Shown piece by piece: positions 29,391 through 37,702 of a DNA stretch of 64,000 nucleotides. Source of the DNA: Hoeflea algicola (GTDB taxonomy: Bacteria > Pseudomonadota > Alphaproteobacteria > Rhizobiales > Rhizobiaceae); NCBI RefSeq assembly GCF_026619415.1, contig NZ_JAOVZR010000001.1, positions 558,001 to 622,000 on the forward strand, in the 5' to 3' direction. Every line of letters begins with the position of its first letter. Position 1 is the first letter of the stretch. The notes under the pieces are model-generated. The model saw nothing but the letters and a program-made list of their open reading frames with translations, did no database searches and was not told where the DNA came from. The translations under genes and the position numbers were made by a program.

Positions 29391-29740
29391 TCACCTACGA
29401 GAGCTTTGATGCCTGGTGGTGGCCCTATCTGTTCATTCTCATCGCCGGCTGGATCGCCACCGATATCTGGCGCTGGCTCGGGGTGTTGATTGGCAACCGT
29501 CTCAAACAGGAATCGGCAGCGCTGGTCTGGGTCCGCGCCGTTGCTACCGCGCTGGTTGCCGCTGTCATTGCCAAACTGATCCTGTATCCCACCGGCGAAC
29601 TCAAGAACGTGTCGGTGGCGCTGCGGCTGTTTGCCGTGGCGATCGGCTTTTCCGCCTTCCTGATTGGCGGAAAAAGGATCTGGATCGGTATTGTCGTTGC
29701 CGTCGGCGTGCTGATCGGCGGGCAATTGCTGTCCGGATAA
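29387..29740 (+). CDS. azlD: AzlD-family branched-chain amino acid transport subunit
   Basis: This 117-residue protein has four hydrophobic helices (WWPYLFILIAGWIATDIWRW at the start, AVATALVAAVIAKLILYP in the middle, IGFSAFLIGGKRI and a final IGIVVAVGVLIGGQL). It is the small partner of AzlC. The ATG at 29387 overlaps the azlC stop codon. A longer in-frame start inside azlC is less likely because of this coupling. Confidence 0.85.
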   Translation: MITYESFDAWWWPYLFILIAGWIATDIWRWLGVLIGNRLKQESAALVWVRAVATALVAAVIAKLILYPTGELKNVSVALRLFAVAIGFSAFLIGGKRIWIGIVVAVGVLIGGQLLSG

Positions 29741-29766
29741 GCGGCCGCGATGCGCGGATTTTGGTG

Positions 29767-30312
29767 CTATTTGTCGAACCGCTGCGCCACCCAGGAATAG
29801 CTTCCGGTGACGAAATGCACCGGCTCTGTGATCAATGATTTGACGCTTGCGGTTTCTGGCAGCACGTCCTGAACCCGCTGCAACACCCGTGCGGTAAGCC
29901 CCGGATGCGGTTCTGCCGCAGCAAGCGGCGCATCAACCGCCTGTTCGGTGGTTTCGGGCGTGGCGGCTAGTGCCGGTTCCGTCATCGTGATCTCCGGCGA
30001 AGTTGCGGCAATCACCGGTTCGGGCACATCGGCCGGCGGCACCGGAACCCCGTCTGTGGCGGCGACGGGCTCGGCGGCAGGCTCGCCACCCTCGTCAGCG
30101 GCCAGTTCGGCAAGGCCGGTATCGTCGGCTGATTGGCACACGGCGACCACCACCGGATAATCGAGGTTGGAATAATCCTTGAGCCGGTTTCCCGCTTCCG
30201 CATCGCAGGTCTGGATGGTGGCCCAGCGTCGGTCCAGCATTTCGACATAGTGGCACTGGGTGGCGGTGTCGTCACAGCCGAGAATGGTCATGAGAATCAG
30301 GGCGGTCTGCAT
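29767..30312 (-). CDS. Hypothetical protein with Pro/Ala/Glu-rich linker
   Basis: This 181-residue protein has a short hydrophobic start (MQTALILMTILGC), then a Cys-containing head (CDDTATQCHYVE, TIQTCDAEAG, VVVAVCQSADD; four Cys over ~50 residues). An acidic Pro/Ala/Thr linker (about residues 65-140) and a short C-terminal part with LITEPVHFVTGSYSWVAQRF complete it. The head resembles small conserved exported proteins of this order whose function is unknown. It probably lies in the periplasm with two disulfides. It is convergent with azlCD, and no partner gene is evident. Confidence 0.6.
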   Translation of the reverse strand: MQTALILMTILGCDDTATQCHYVEMLDRRWATIQTCDAEAGNRLKDYSNLDYPVVVAVCQSADDTGLAELAADEGGEPAAEPVAATDGVPVPPADVPEPVIAATSPEITMTEPALAATPETTEQAVDAPLAAAEPHPGLTARVLQRVQDVLPETASVKSLITEPVHFVTGSYSWVAQRFDK

Positions 30313-30417
30313 ATCGGCCTCGCATGGGTTCGGGTTTCCCGCTCATGACCCGACAATGTCGCAAAACCAAGGCAGTACCGCGCGGAACCGGTTTCGTCGG
30401 CCCCACGCAGGTCGTGT

Positions 30418-30744
30418 TCAACCGGCCGGCAAATAGGAAATCGTACCGGCGATGTCGGTGTCGTCGATCAGGTGGAAATTGCTCACACTTCCAGCCTGCC
30501 GTGCCCTGCCATAGGGCGCGTAGTCGGGATCTTGGGCAAAGTCGTCGACAGCTTGACGATTTGGAAATTCCAGCAGCGCAATCAGAGTACTGTCCTTGTC
30601 GGCCCCCTCCAAGGTCTCGATATTGCCGCTGCGCGAGAGATACTTGCCGCCGTGTTTTTCGACAAGCCTGTGCACATTGGCCGCATATTCACCCACCCAT
30701 CCATCATCGGTAACCTTGATGTCGGCGATCAGAAAGACGCTCAT
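30418..30744 (-). CDS. DUF1330 family protein
   Basis: This 108-residue protein with a dimeric alpha/beta-barrel (ferredoxin-like) fold is recognisable from VFLIADIKVTDDGWVGEYAA, VEKHGGKYLSRSGN and LIALLEFPNRQAVDDF. DUF1330 proteins are small cytoplasmic proteins of unknown activity. The start at 30744 begins this pattern, with GGAGAA just upstream; the extra upstream residues are not conserved-looking. It is divergent from the HxlR-type regulator, which makes it a candidate target of that regulator. Confidence 0.85.
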   Translation of the reverse strand: MSVFLIADIKVTDDGWVGEYAANVHRLVEKHGGKYLSRSGNIETLEGADKDSTLIALLEFPNRQAVDDFAQDPDYAPYGRARQAGSVSNFHLIDDTDIAGTISYLPAG

Positions 30745-30875
30745 GATGTTCTCCATTCGGTTTGGGACCGCGAAAATCAGCTTCTCGGGTCTGCCGGTCA
30801 AACCTGCCGCAACCGCCGCACATCATTCCAGTCGCAAGTCTGAAGCGCCTGGTACAGTTTCTGAACTGGTTCGCG

Positions 30876-30899
30876 GGCAAGCACTGCCGTAAGCTTGCC
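30876..30899. promoter_or_regulatory. Inverted repeat in the HxlR leader
   Basis: Arms GGCAAGC (30876-30882) and GCTTGCC (30893-30899) flank 10 bases, ending seven bases before the ribosome site of the HxlR gene. A second small dyad (CAGTT-TCTG-AACTG, 30855-30868) lies just upstream. Either could be the regulator's own operator. Confidence 0.4.
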
Positions 30900-30916
30900 G
30901 GCGATTGGAGACAAAC

Positions 30917-31609
30917 ATGGCACAGGCTAGCTACAAGCAATTCTGTCCGGTCGCGATGGCGTCGGAAGTGCTCTGCACTCGCTGGACATTGATCCTTGTG
31001 CGCGAACTGGTGGCCGGAACCACCCGCTTCAACGATCTACGCCGGGGCGTGCCGAAGATGTCACCCGCGCTGCTGTCGACGTGGTTGAAGGAACTAGAAC
31101 TGTCAGGTGTGGTCGAGCGTCGGCCACTCCACACGGAGAAGGGTGTTTTCGAATACCATCTCACCGCAGCGGGAAAGGATTTGCTGCCGGTGATCGAGGC
31201 GGTCGGCAAATGGGGGCAGAAATGGGTGGAATCGTCGCTTTCGCTCAGAAATCTCGATCCGTCGCTGCTGATGTGGGACATGCGCCGCAATCTCAATCCG
31301 ACGCCACTTCCGCCGCACCGCACCGTAGTTCAGTTTCTGTATTCCGATCTGCCATCCTCCAAAAGTCATTGGTGGCTGGTGATCGAGCCTGAAGGCGAGG
31401 TCGATCTGTGCTGGGCCGATCCCGGCTTCGAGATCGATCTTTACGTCACCACCGACCTGCGAACCATGACCGCGATCTGGATGGGGGTGAGCACACTGGC
31501 AAGCGCGCGCGACAGCGTGGAACTGCTCGGGGCGACCGACATCGTCTCGACCATGCAGACCTGGCTCGGACTCAGCCCCTTCGCCAAACACAAGAAGCTG
31601 GTTGCCTGA
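30917..31609 (+). CDS. HxlR-family regulator with SCP2-like C-terminal domain
   Basis: This 230-residue protein has an N-terminal winged helix of the HxlR type (residues 8-100, CPVAMASEVLCTRWTLILVR and MSPALLSTWLKELELSGVV, with a single N-terminal Cys typical of redox or electrophile sensors). A C-terminal domain of ~120 residues (TVVQFLYSDLPSSKSHWWL) resembles SCP2 sterol-carrier folds. GGAG stands six bases before the ATG at 30917. The two-domain form is less common than the ~110-residue HxlR. The ligand may be a hydrophobic molecule held by the SCP2-like domain; that is inference. It is divergent from the DUF1330 gene. Confidence 0.85.
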   Translation: MAQASYKQFCPVAMASEVLCTRWTLILVRELVAGTTRFNDLRRGVPKMSPALLSTWLKELELSGVVERRPLHTEKGVFEYHLTAAGKDLLPVIEAVGKWGQKWVESSLSLRNLDPSLLMWDMRRNLNPTPLPPHRTVVQFLYSDLPSSKSHWWLVIEPEGEVDLCWADPGFEIDLYVTTDLRTMTAIWMGVSTLASARDSVELLGATDIVSTMQTWLGLSPFAKHKKLVA

Positions 31610-31681
31610 GGGTATCAACGTTTGATCGCCCGCGTTATCGGCATGCCCTCATGAACAGGCCCCGAAACACTGACGTCTTGT

Positions 31682-32110
31682 TCAGCCGAGCGCGGCGCGG
31701 ATCTTGTCGGCATTGGTCTTGAGCACGGCCATGTCTTCCATCGCCCCGGTATGGGGCTTCAGAGCCACGCCCTCAAAGCGCGGAATCACATGCACATGCA
31801 GGTGAAACACCACCTGGCCGCCGGCGCTCTCGTTGAACTGCTGGATGGTCACGCCATCGGCAGCAAATGCCTTCATCACCGCTCGCGCCATCTTTTGCGT
31901 GGTTTCCATCACTTTGGCCAGGCTGTCAGTTTCGACATCGAAGATATTGCGGGCAGCGGCTTTCGGGATCACCAGGCAATGGCCTTCGCCGCGCGGCATG
32001 ATGTCCATGATCACCAGCGTGTGGGCGTCTTCATAGAGTCGCTCGGAAGGGATCTCGCCGCGCAGGATCTTCGCAAATACATTGGCGTTGTCATAGCTGG
32101 GGGCGGTCAT
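31682..32110 (-). CDS. HIT family nucleotide hydrolase
   Basis: This 142-residue histidine-triad protein starts MTAPSYDNANVFAKILRGEI, carries the EDAHTLVIMDIMPRGEGHCL block, and has the catalytic triad HLHVHVIPR. HIT proteins of this size hydrolyse nucleoside phosphoramidates or dinucleoside polyphosphates. The start at 32110 was chosen because the conserved N-terminus begins there; the ~59 codons upstream in frame do not look like protein. It is convergent with the HxlR gene and divergent from the amidase gene. Confidence 0.92.
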   Translation of the reverse strand: MTAPSYDNANVFAKILRGEIPSERLYEDAHTLVIMDIMPRGEGHCLVIPKAAARNIFDVETDSLAKVMETTQKMARAVMKAFAADGVTIQQFNESAGGQVVFHLHVHVIPRFEGVALKPHTGAMEDMAVLKTNADKIRAALG

Positions 32111-32405
32111 CGGCTTGGCCTCTGGTTGATGGTCGGATGACCTTGTTTGTACCCTGCCGGGACCAACGGTCAAGCCGCCGACAGCGCATGGCAGGTTCAT
32201 AGTGATTGACATGCACGATGACGTCCATCGGCCCGTTTGAGGTGCGACAGCGACACCCACCACCAACCAGAGCTGGTGGTCAGCCACCCTTGCGGCCCTT
32301 GCTGTAGTGGCCTTGGCCGAGTGAAATTACCGCTCCAAATTGACGCATATCTGTCGTCGATTGATATGCTAGATCTGGATTGCAAACACACACAGGAAGC
32401 CTGCC

Positions 32406-33767
32406 ATGTCCAGCATCGAAGATCTCTCGTCAAAATCCGCAGCCGAGATCGGCCGCGCGCTTGCCGCTCGAAGAGGCGGGGCCCAGGAACTGGCTGAGCT
32501 TTGTCTTGACCGGATCGCCGCACAGGCCTCACCGGTCTTCCTAAAGGCAACAGCCGAGCGGGCGATGACTGAAGCGCGTGGGGCCGATGCACGGTTGGCT
32601 GCTGGGCGGCCGCTGTCACCGCTCGATGGCGTGCCCGTGGCCTGGAAGGATCTCATCGACATGGCTGGCGAAACCACTACCGCCGGCTCCGCAGTGATGG
32701 CAAGTGCAGCGCCTGCGTCGCGCGATGCCCGCGTGGTTCATAATCTGACGGCCGTCGGCATGGTCAATCTGGGGCGGCTCAACATGACCGAATTCGCCTA
32801 TTCGGGCTTGGGTTTGAACCCGCATCACGGCACGCCGGTCAATCCGCGCGGCACGGGCGAACCGCGCGTTCCCGGCGGCTCGTCGTCGGGCTCTGGCGTG
32901 GCCGTCGCATCGGGCATGAGCCCTTGCGCCATCGGTACCGACACCGGCGGATCTGTGCGGGTACCTGCGGCGTTCAATGGCATCACCGGCTACATGAGCT
33001 CCCAGGGGCTCGTGCCCAAGGATGGCGTCTTTCCGCTGTCGGCAACGCTCGATACAGTCGGCCCACTCGGCCGCTCGGTTGAAGATTGCGCTCTGATCGC
33101 CGCGGCGATGCTGGGCCGTGATATCGTCACGCCGAAGCCGATGGAGGTTTCCGCTCTAAGACTCTACGTGCCCGAAACCATCGTGCTCGATGATCTCGAG
33201 CCCGAAATCGCCGCTGCCTTCGAGGTCGCGGTCGAGGCTCTGGCACGCGCCGGTGCGCAGATTGAGCGTGGGCCGTTCGCGCCCTTTGCAAAAATGACCG
33301 CGCTCAGTGCCAGCCATGGCTCGATCGCCGCGGCGGAAGCCTATCTTGTTCACCGCGAACTTGTCGACGGCCCACAGGTGAGCCGCATCGACGAGCGCGT
33401 GGTTGACCGCATCATGCCCGGAAAACAGATGCTGGCGCACGACCTCCTGTCGCTGCAGAACGGTCGTGCGGCGTTGCAGCGCGAAACCGCCGATCTGCTT
33501 GATGGCCGCATGTTGATCATGCCGACCGTGGCCCATGTTGCGCCGCGGATTGCCCCGCTGGAAGCCGACAAGGCGCTGTTTCACAAGGTCAATTTGAAAA
33601 CGCTGCGCAACACGATGATCGGCAACCTGCTCAATCTGCCGGGCGTGGCGATGCCCTGCGGAAGTGGAGAGGACGATATGCCTGTCAGCTTGCTGCTTTC
33701 CAGCATCGGCGGTGATGACAAAAGGCTACTCAGGGCTGTTTCAAGCGTCGAACGGATTATTGCCTGA
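32406..33767 (+). CDS. Amidase-signature family amidase
   Basis: This 453-residue cytoplasmic enzyme hydrolyses an unidentified amide. The Ser-cisSer-Lys triad motifs are present: Lys in DGVPVAWKDLIDMAG, cis-Ser in PGGSSSGSGVAVASG, and nucleophile Ser in GTDTGGSVRVPAAFNG. The length fits the amidase signature family. No gatB or gatC is nearby and the neighbours are unrelated, so GatA is unlikely. It is preceded by a short AT-rich promoter-like region and followed by a GC-rich hairpin shared with the convergent gene. Confidence 0.88.
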   Translation: MSSIEDLSSKSAAEIGRALAARRGGAQELAELCLDRIAAQASPVFLKATAERAMTEARGADARLAAGRPLSPLDGVPVAWKDLIDMAGETTTAGSAVMASAAPASRDARVVHNLTAVGMVNLGRLNMTEFAYSGLGLNPHHGTPVNPRGTGEPRVPGGSSSGSGVAVASGMSPCAIGTDTGGSVRVPAAFNGITGYMSSQGLVPKDGVFPLSATLDTVGPLGRSVEDCALIAAAMLGRDIVTPKPMEVSALRLYVPETIVLDDLEPEIAAAFEVAVEALARAGAQIERGPFAPFAKMTALSASHGSIAAAEAYLVHRELVDGPQVSRIDERVVDRIMPGKQMLAHDLLSLQNGRAALQRETADLLDGRMLIMPTVAHVAPRIAPLEADKALFHKVNLKTLRNTMIGNLLNLPGVAMPCGSGEDDMPVSLLLSSIGGDDKRLLRAVSSVERIIA

Positions 33768-33868
33768 GGATCGTTCGGCGGAATACCCGTCGCCCGCATT
33801 TGGCACGTTGCCGTAACCGGCCGATCACGCACGCCCAATGGGCTACGACTGAATGGAAACGGACGCGG

Positions 33869-33899
33869 GCCCGCGGTTGCCTACCAGGTCGCCGCGGGC
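33869..33899. terminator. GC-rich hairpin between convergent genes
   Basis: Perfect arms GCCCGCGG (33869-33876) and CCGCGGGC (33892-33899) lie between the amidase gene and the convergent FemAB-like gene. There is no strong T-run on either side, so termination is likely but weakly supported. Confidence 0.45.
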
Positions 33900-33911
33900 A
33901 AGGGCAGGGCG

Positions 33912-35129
33912 CTATTCGCCTTCTGAGCCTGCTTCCGTACCGCCTTTGCGGAACGGTCCATGTTCGGCCAGCACCGCGCCGATATGGGCAACGTCCTCGC
34001 GTTCGCGCGCCAGATAGTCGGCCACCGCGCGCCTGAGCCCGGGATGGTCAATGTAATGGGCAGAATGGGTGGTCGCCGGCAGATAACCGCGCGCGAGTTT
34101 GTGTTCGCCCTGGGCGCCGGCCTCGACCCGCTTCAGGCCCTTGGCGATGGCGAAATCGATTGCCTGATGGTAGCACACCTCGAAGTGCAGGAACGGGTGA
34201 TCCTCGACGCAGCCCCAGTGCCGGCCATAGAGACAATCGCCACCGATGAAGTTGATCGCGCCGGCGATATAGCGCCCTTCACGCTTGCCCATTATCAGCA
34301 GCACATCTTCGGCCATGCGCTCGCCGATCAGCGAGAAGAACGGCCGTGTTAGATAGGGCCGCCCCCATTTGCGATTGCCGGTGTCGATGTAGAATTCATA
34401 AAAGACATCCCACACGCTTTCGCTCAGATCGGCGCCACTGAGCCACTCGATCTCGATGCCGCCCTCAAGTGCGCTGCGGCGTTCCTTCCTCAACTGCTTG
34501 CGTTTGCGCGACGCTAGCGTGGCGAGAAAATCCTCGTAACTGCCATAGCCCTCATTGTGGAAATGGAACTGCTGATCGGTGCGATGCAGGTAGCCCTCGG
34601 CCTCGAATGCCGCCAGTTCCGCCTCCGGCACGAAGGTCGCATGCGCTGACGACAACCCCAACTGGGTGCACAGGGATCTCCCGCCGGCGGCCAGCGCGCG
34701 GCGCCCCGATTCCGCACCCGGGCCCGGCCTCACCAACAGCCTCGGCCCGGTCGCCGGTGTGAAGGGTGCTGCGAATTGGAGCTTCGGATAATAGTTCCCG
34801 CCGGCCCGCTGAAAGGCGTCGGCCCACGCATGGTCGAACACATATTCGCCCATCGAATGGCTCTTGATATAGGCTGGCATCGCCCCCTGCAGATCACCCT
34901 CCGGGCCGCGCAGAACAATGTGCCTTGGCAGCCAGCCGGTCTCCGCCGATACCGAACCTGATTCTTCAAGTGAAGACAAAAAAGCGTGACTTACGAAAGG
35001 GTTATAGGGAATTCCGGATTCAGCTTCAGAACCCCTTGATGCGCCACCTAAACGGCTCCACTCATCTGCGGTGACCGCATGCATGCCGTCGATGGTGGTA
35101 AGCGTGTGCGCATTCTCTTCAGTGCTCAT
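33912..35129 (-). CDS. GNAT/FemAB-like acyltransferase family protein (DUF482-like)
   Basis: This 405-residue protein resembles the FemAB_like (PF04339, former DUF482) group: a double GNAT fold with IPYNPFVSHAFLSSLEESG at the start, YVFDHAWADAFQRAGGNYYP, RKRKQLRKERRSA in the middle, and YGRHWGCVEDHPFLHFEVCY with GAQGEHKLARGY near the end. The group is sometimes labelled peptidoglycan biosynthesis protein, but the substrate is not established. No signal sequence is seen. The start at 35129 is the ATG of MSTEENAH. It is the last gene of a minus-strand pair with the GDPD gene 77 bp upstream. Confidence 0.82.
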   Translation of the reverse strand: MSTEENAHTLTTIDGMHAVTADEWSRLGGASRGSEAESGIPYNPFVSHAFLSSLEESGSVSAETGWLPRHIVLRGPEGDLQGAMPAYIKSHSMGEYVFDHAWADAFQRAGGNYYPKLQFAAPFTPATGPRLLVRPGPGAESGRRALAAGGRSLCTQLGLSSAHATFVPEAELAAFEAEGYLHRTDQQFHFHNEGYGSYEDFLATLASRKRKQLRKERRSALEGGIEIEWLSGADLSESVWDVFYEFYIDTGNRKWGRPYLTRPFFSLIGERMAEDVLLIMGKREGRYIAGAINFIGGDCLYGRHWGCVEDHPFLHFEVCYHQAIDFAIAKGLKRVEAGAQGEHKLARGYLPATTHSAHYIDHPGLRRAVADYLAREREDVAHIGAVLAEHGPFRKGGTEAGSEGE

Positions 35130-35206
35130 GGGACTCCGATCCACCCTTGCCTGGCATCCGCAACGGGGTGGTCCTTAACGTATGAACTGACAGCAAATTG
35201 ACAAGG

Positions 35207-35944
35207 TCAGTCTTCTTCAAGCTCGTCCGGATCAAACCCCTCGAAGGTCATCTGGTCGGCATACTTGTGGGTCAGCTCGACGGCATTGGTGTTGCGCACC
35301 GTCCAGGTAATGATCGGCACGCCCTGCGCCCGTTGCGCCTCGATGAAGCTGTTGGGCAGGTGATGCACGCAATAGGAGATGAAGTTCAGCCCCAATTGCA
35401 TCGCTTCTTCATGCACGAAGGCGGTTTCGGGTTTGACCCCTTCCGCAGTCAGGCCAAGCGGGCAGGTGGCGCCGGCCGCCTTGAGATCACGCAACAATGC
35501 GTGATCGAAGCTCATCAGCGCCACCCGTCCGTCATAGCCTTCGAGACACTCGACCACCGCGTCGGCCAGGCCCTCGTCGTCGCCAGGCCGAGCCTTCAGC
35601 TCGATTACCAGCGGCACCTGGCCGTCCACCTGCTTGAGCAGATCTGGCAGCGACGGGATCCGGTCGGCGGTGCCGCCGATGGAGAGTTGCGCCAGTTCCT
35701 TCGATGTCTTTGCCCGCACGTCGCCCCGCAACCCGCACAGCCGTTCGAGGTCGTCATCATGAAACACCACCGGCACGCCATCGGTGGCGATATGCACGTC
35801 GCACTCGATCGCGTAGCCACCCTCGATCGCCCGCGCAAAGGCGCTCCTGGTGTTTTCCCAGATGGTCTGGTTCATGTCGTGATAGCCGCGATGGGCGATC
35901 GGCCGGGAGATCAGCCAGAGAAGGTCGGTGTGTTCGGATTCCAT
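35207..35944 (-). CDS. ugpQ: Glycerophosphodiester phosphodiesterase
   Basis: This 245-residue cytoplasmic enzyme splits glycerophosphodiesters into glycerol-3-phosphate and an alcohol. The GDPD signature is complete: ISRPIAHRGYHD with the catalytic His, WENTRSAF, YAIECDVHIATDGV with metal-binding Glu and Asp, and PVVFHDDDLERL with the second His. No signal peptide is present, which fits the UgpQ group rather than periplasmic GlpQ. The ugp transporter genes are not in the window. It lies 11 bp after the RidA gene, so the two are likely one operon. Confidence 0.9.
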   Translation of the reverse strand: MESEHTDLLWLISRPIAHRGYHDMNQTIWENTRSAFARAIEGGYAIECDVHIATDGVPVVFHDDDLERLCGLRGDVRAKTSKELAQLSIGGTADRIPSLPDLLKQVDGQVPLVIELKARPGDDEGLADAVVECLEGYDGRVALMSFDHALLRDLKAAGATCPLGLTAEGVKPETAFVHEEAMQLGLNFISYCVHHLPNSFIEAQRAQGVPIITWTVRNTNAVELTHKYADQMTFEGFDPDELEED

Positions 35945-35955
35945 GGGGTTGCCTC

Positions 35956-36423
35956 TTATCGGATCTCGATGATGGCATCGACCTCGACCGCCGCATTGAG
36001 CGGCAGGCTGGCGGTGCCGACGGCAGCGCGGGCGTGCTTGCCTGCGTCACCAAGGATCTCGGCAATCAGGTTCGAGGCGCCGTTGATCACCAGGTGCTGA
36101 TCGGTAAATGAGGGTTCGGAGGCGACAAAACCACCGAGCTTGACCACCCGCACGATCCGATCGAGATCGCCGCCAAGTGCGGCTTTGGCCTGTGCCAGGA
36201 TGTTGATCGCGCACAGTTCCGCAGCCTTTTCGGCCGTTGCCACGTCGAGATCACGGCCCAAGAGCCCGGTGGCGGTCAGCGCGCCGTTCTTGAGCGGCAG
36301 TTGCCCCGAGACGAACAGCAGCGATCCACTGATTACGTAAGGCAGGTAATTGGCAGCCGGTGCGGCGGCCTCCGGCAGCACAATGTTGCGGGCGTCGAGG
36401 CGGGATTGAATGCTGTCGGTCAT
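35956..36423 (-). CDS. RidA family protein (enamine/imine deaminase-like)
   Basis: This 155-residue protein is of the YjgF/YER057c/UK114 family. It matches the longer YjgF-like clade (LPEAAAPAANYLPYVISGSLLFVSGQLPL, split over residues 20-48, then ELCAINILAQAKAALGG). RidA proteins remove reactive enamine and imine intermediates; members of this clade may differ in substrate. The ATG at 36423 lies six bases after GGAG and was preferred over an upstream ATG four codons earlier. It is upstream of the GDPD gene and divergent from the EipB gene. Confidence 0.88.
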   Translation of the reverse strand: MTDSIQSRLDARNIVLPEAAAPAANYLPYVISGSLLFVSGQLPLKNGALTATGLLGRDLDVATAEKAAELCAINILAQAKAALGGDLDRIVRVVKLGGFVASEPSFTDQHLVINGASNLIAEILGDAGKHARAAVGTASLPLNAAVEVDAIIEIR

Positions 36424-36566
36424 GGTAGGCTCCATCTAGCTAATTTGGCTATTGATCGGACATGCGGGGGTTTTCGGCCGGAATCACCGGATCAACGAAG
36501 TTCCGCCTCGCTTTTGCCGTGACTGGTCTTATAACATCGCCACAGGATTCGACAGGAGAAAACCTG

Positions 36567-37385
36567 ATGCGCTTGCTTGTTACCGCGTCACTCGCAGCCC
36601 TTGCGATTGCGCCCGCCACCACTGCCGCCCAGGCCGGGGCGGCGACGCTTGCCGCCCACCGTGCGGTCTATGATCTGTCGCTCAAGGATGCGTCCGAGCG
36701 ATCTGGTATCTCCAACATGGTCGGCCGCATGGTCTATGAGTTCAATGGCTCGGCCTGCGAGGGCTACACCGTGAGTTTTCGCTTTGTCACCGAGATAGCC
36801 ACCGCCGATGATTCGCGCGTGACCGATCAGCAGACCACGACGTTTGAGGATATCCGTGACCGCAGCTTCCGCTTTGTCACCCGCTCCTATGTCAATCAGC
36901 AGCTCGACCGCGAAATTCGCGGCGCCGCCGAGGCCAAGGGCGAGGGCCTGGCGGTAACGCTGGAAGAGCCCGACAAGGTGGCGCTCGACATCCCCGAGGC
37001 GCTTTTTCCTACCGAACACATGATCGAAATGATCGATCATGCCAAGAATGGTGAACGGTTTTATGAATCGCGTATCTATGACGGCTCCGACGAGGGCGAC
37101 AAGGCGATGATCACCACCACCGTGCTGGGTGAAAAGCAAACGCCCGAGAGCGGCGACGCGGAAGCCAAGAAGGCAGGTGCCTTCGCCGATGAAGCGTTCT
37201 GGCCGGTATCGATGTCCTATTTCGAGGAACAGGCCCAGGGCGATGGTCTGCCTGTCTATTCGATCGCTTTCAAGCTTTACGAGAATGGCGTCACCCGCGA
37301 CCTGACCATGGATTACGGCGATTTCGTGCTGGAAGGCCAACTGGCGCAGCTTGATATGTACGACCCGGCGCCGTGCAAGGAATAG
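36567..37385 (+). CDS. eipB: EipB/DUF1849 cell envelope integrity protein
   Basis: This 272-residue periplasmic protein has a signal peptide (about residues 1-21, MRLLVTASLAALAIAPATTA) followed by LAAHRAVYDLSLKDASERSG, the usual start of mature DUF1849 proteins. In Brucella, EipB forms a beta-spiral and is needed for envelope integrity. Its conserved disulfide pair is matched here by the Cys in NGSACEGYT and the Cys in the C-terminal DPAPCKE. An AGGAG site precedes the ATG. It stands alone, divergent from the RidA-GDPD operon. Confidence 0.9.
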   Translation: MRLLVTASLAALAIAPATTAAQAGAATLAAHRAVYDLSLKDASERSGISNMVGRMVYEFNGSACEGYTVSFRFVTEIATADDSRVTDQQTTTFEDIRDRSFRFVTRSYVNQQLDREIRGAAEAKGEGLAVTLEEPDKVALDIPEALFPTEHMIEMIDHAKNGERFYESRIYDGSDEGDKAMITTTVLGEKQTPESGDAEAKKAGAFADEAFWPVSMSYFEEQAQGDGLPVYSIAFKLYENGVTRDLTMDYGDFVLEGQLAQLDMYDPAPCKE

Positions 37386-37702
37386 CCGGACCGGGCTGCT
37401 CCAAATAGCGACCGATAGTGCGCCTGCGGGTCACAGTCAGGGATTTGCCGGCCGAAGCCAGGCCTCGTGCGGGCATCAGCCGCAGTGAACCGGTTGTTTG
37501 CGTGATGACGCTGGAACATGTGGGCCCTGTTTCCGTATTTGTGATCGCCAAAGCGTCTTGATGATCCCCGATTGGTTTTGCGATCCAACCGCTGCCGGGT
37601 GGACGGCGTTGCCTCGCTGTGGCATGAGGCCCGCTCTTTGGTGTCCGCTTCGCGGTGCCACACGACCTCATATCAACCGCAAGACAGAATGGAGCATCAG
37701 CT
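37386..37702. other. Intergenic region before the Hsp70-like gene
   Basis: These 317 bases show no convincing gene; several short overlapping frames have no recognisable motifs. GGAG (37690-37693) serves the GTG start of the next gene. No terminator or operator could be identified with confidence. Confidence 0.4.

Noticed and set aside
32406..33767. Assignment of the amidase as GatA (tRNA amidotransferase)
   Set aside because: No gatB or gatC is adjacent, and the overall sequence fits the general amidase-signature group.
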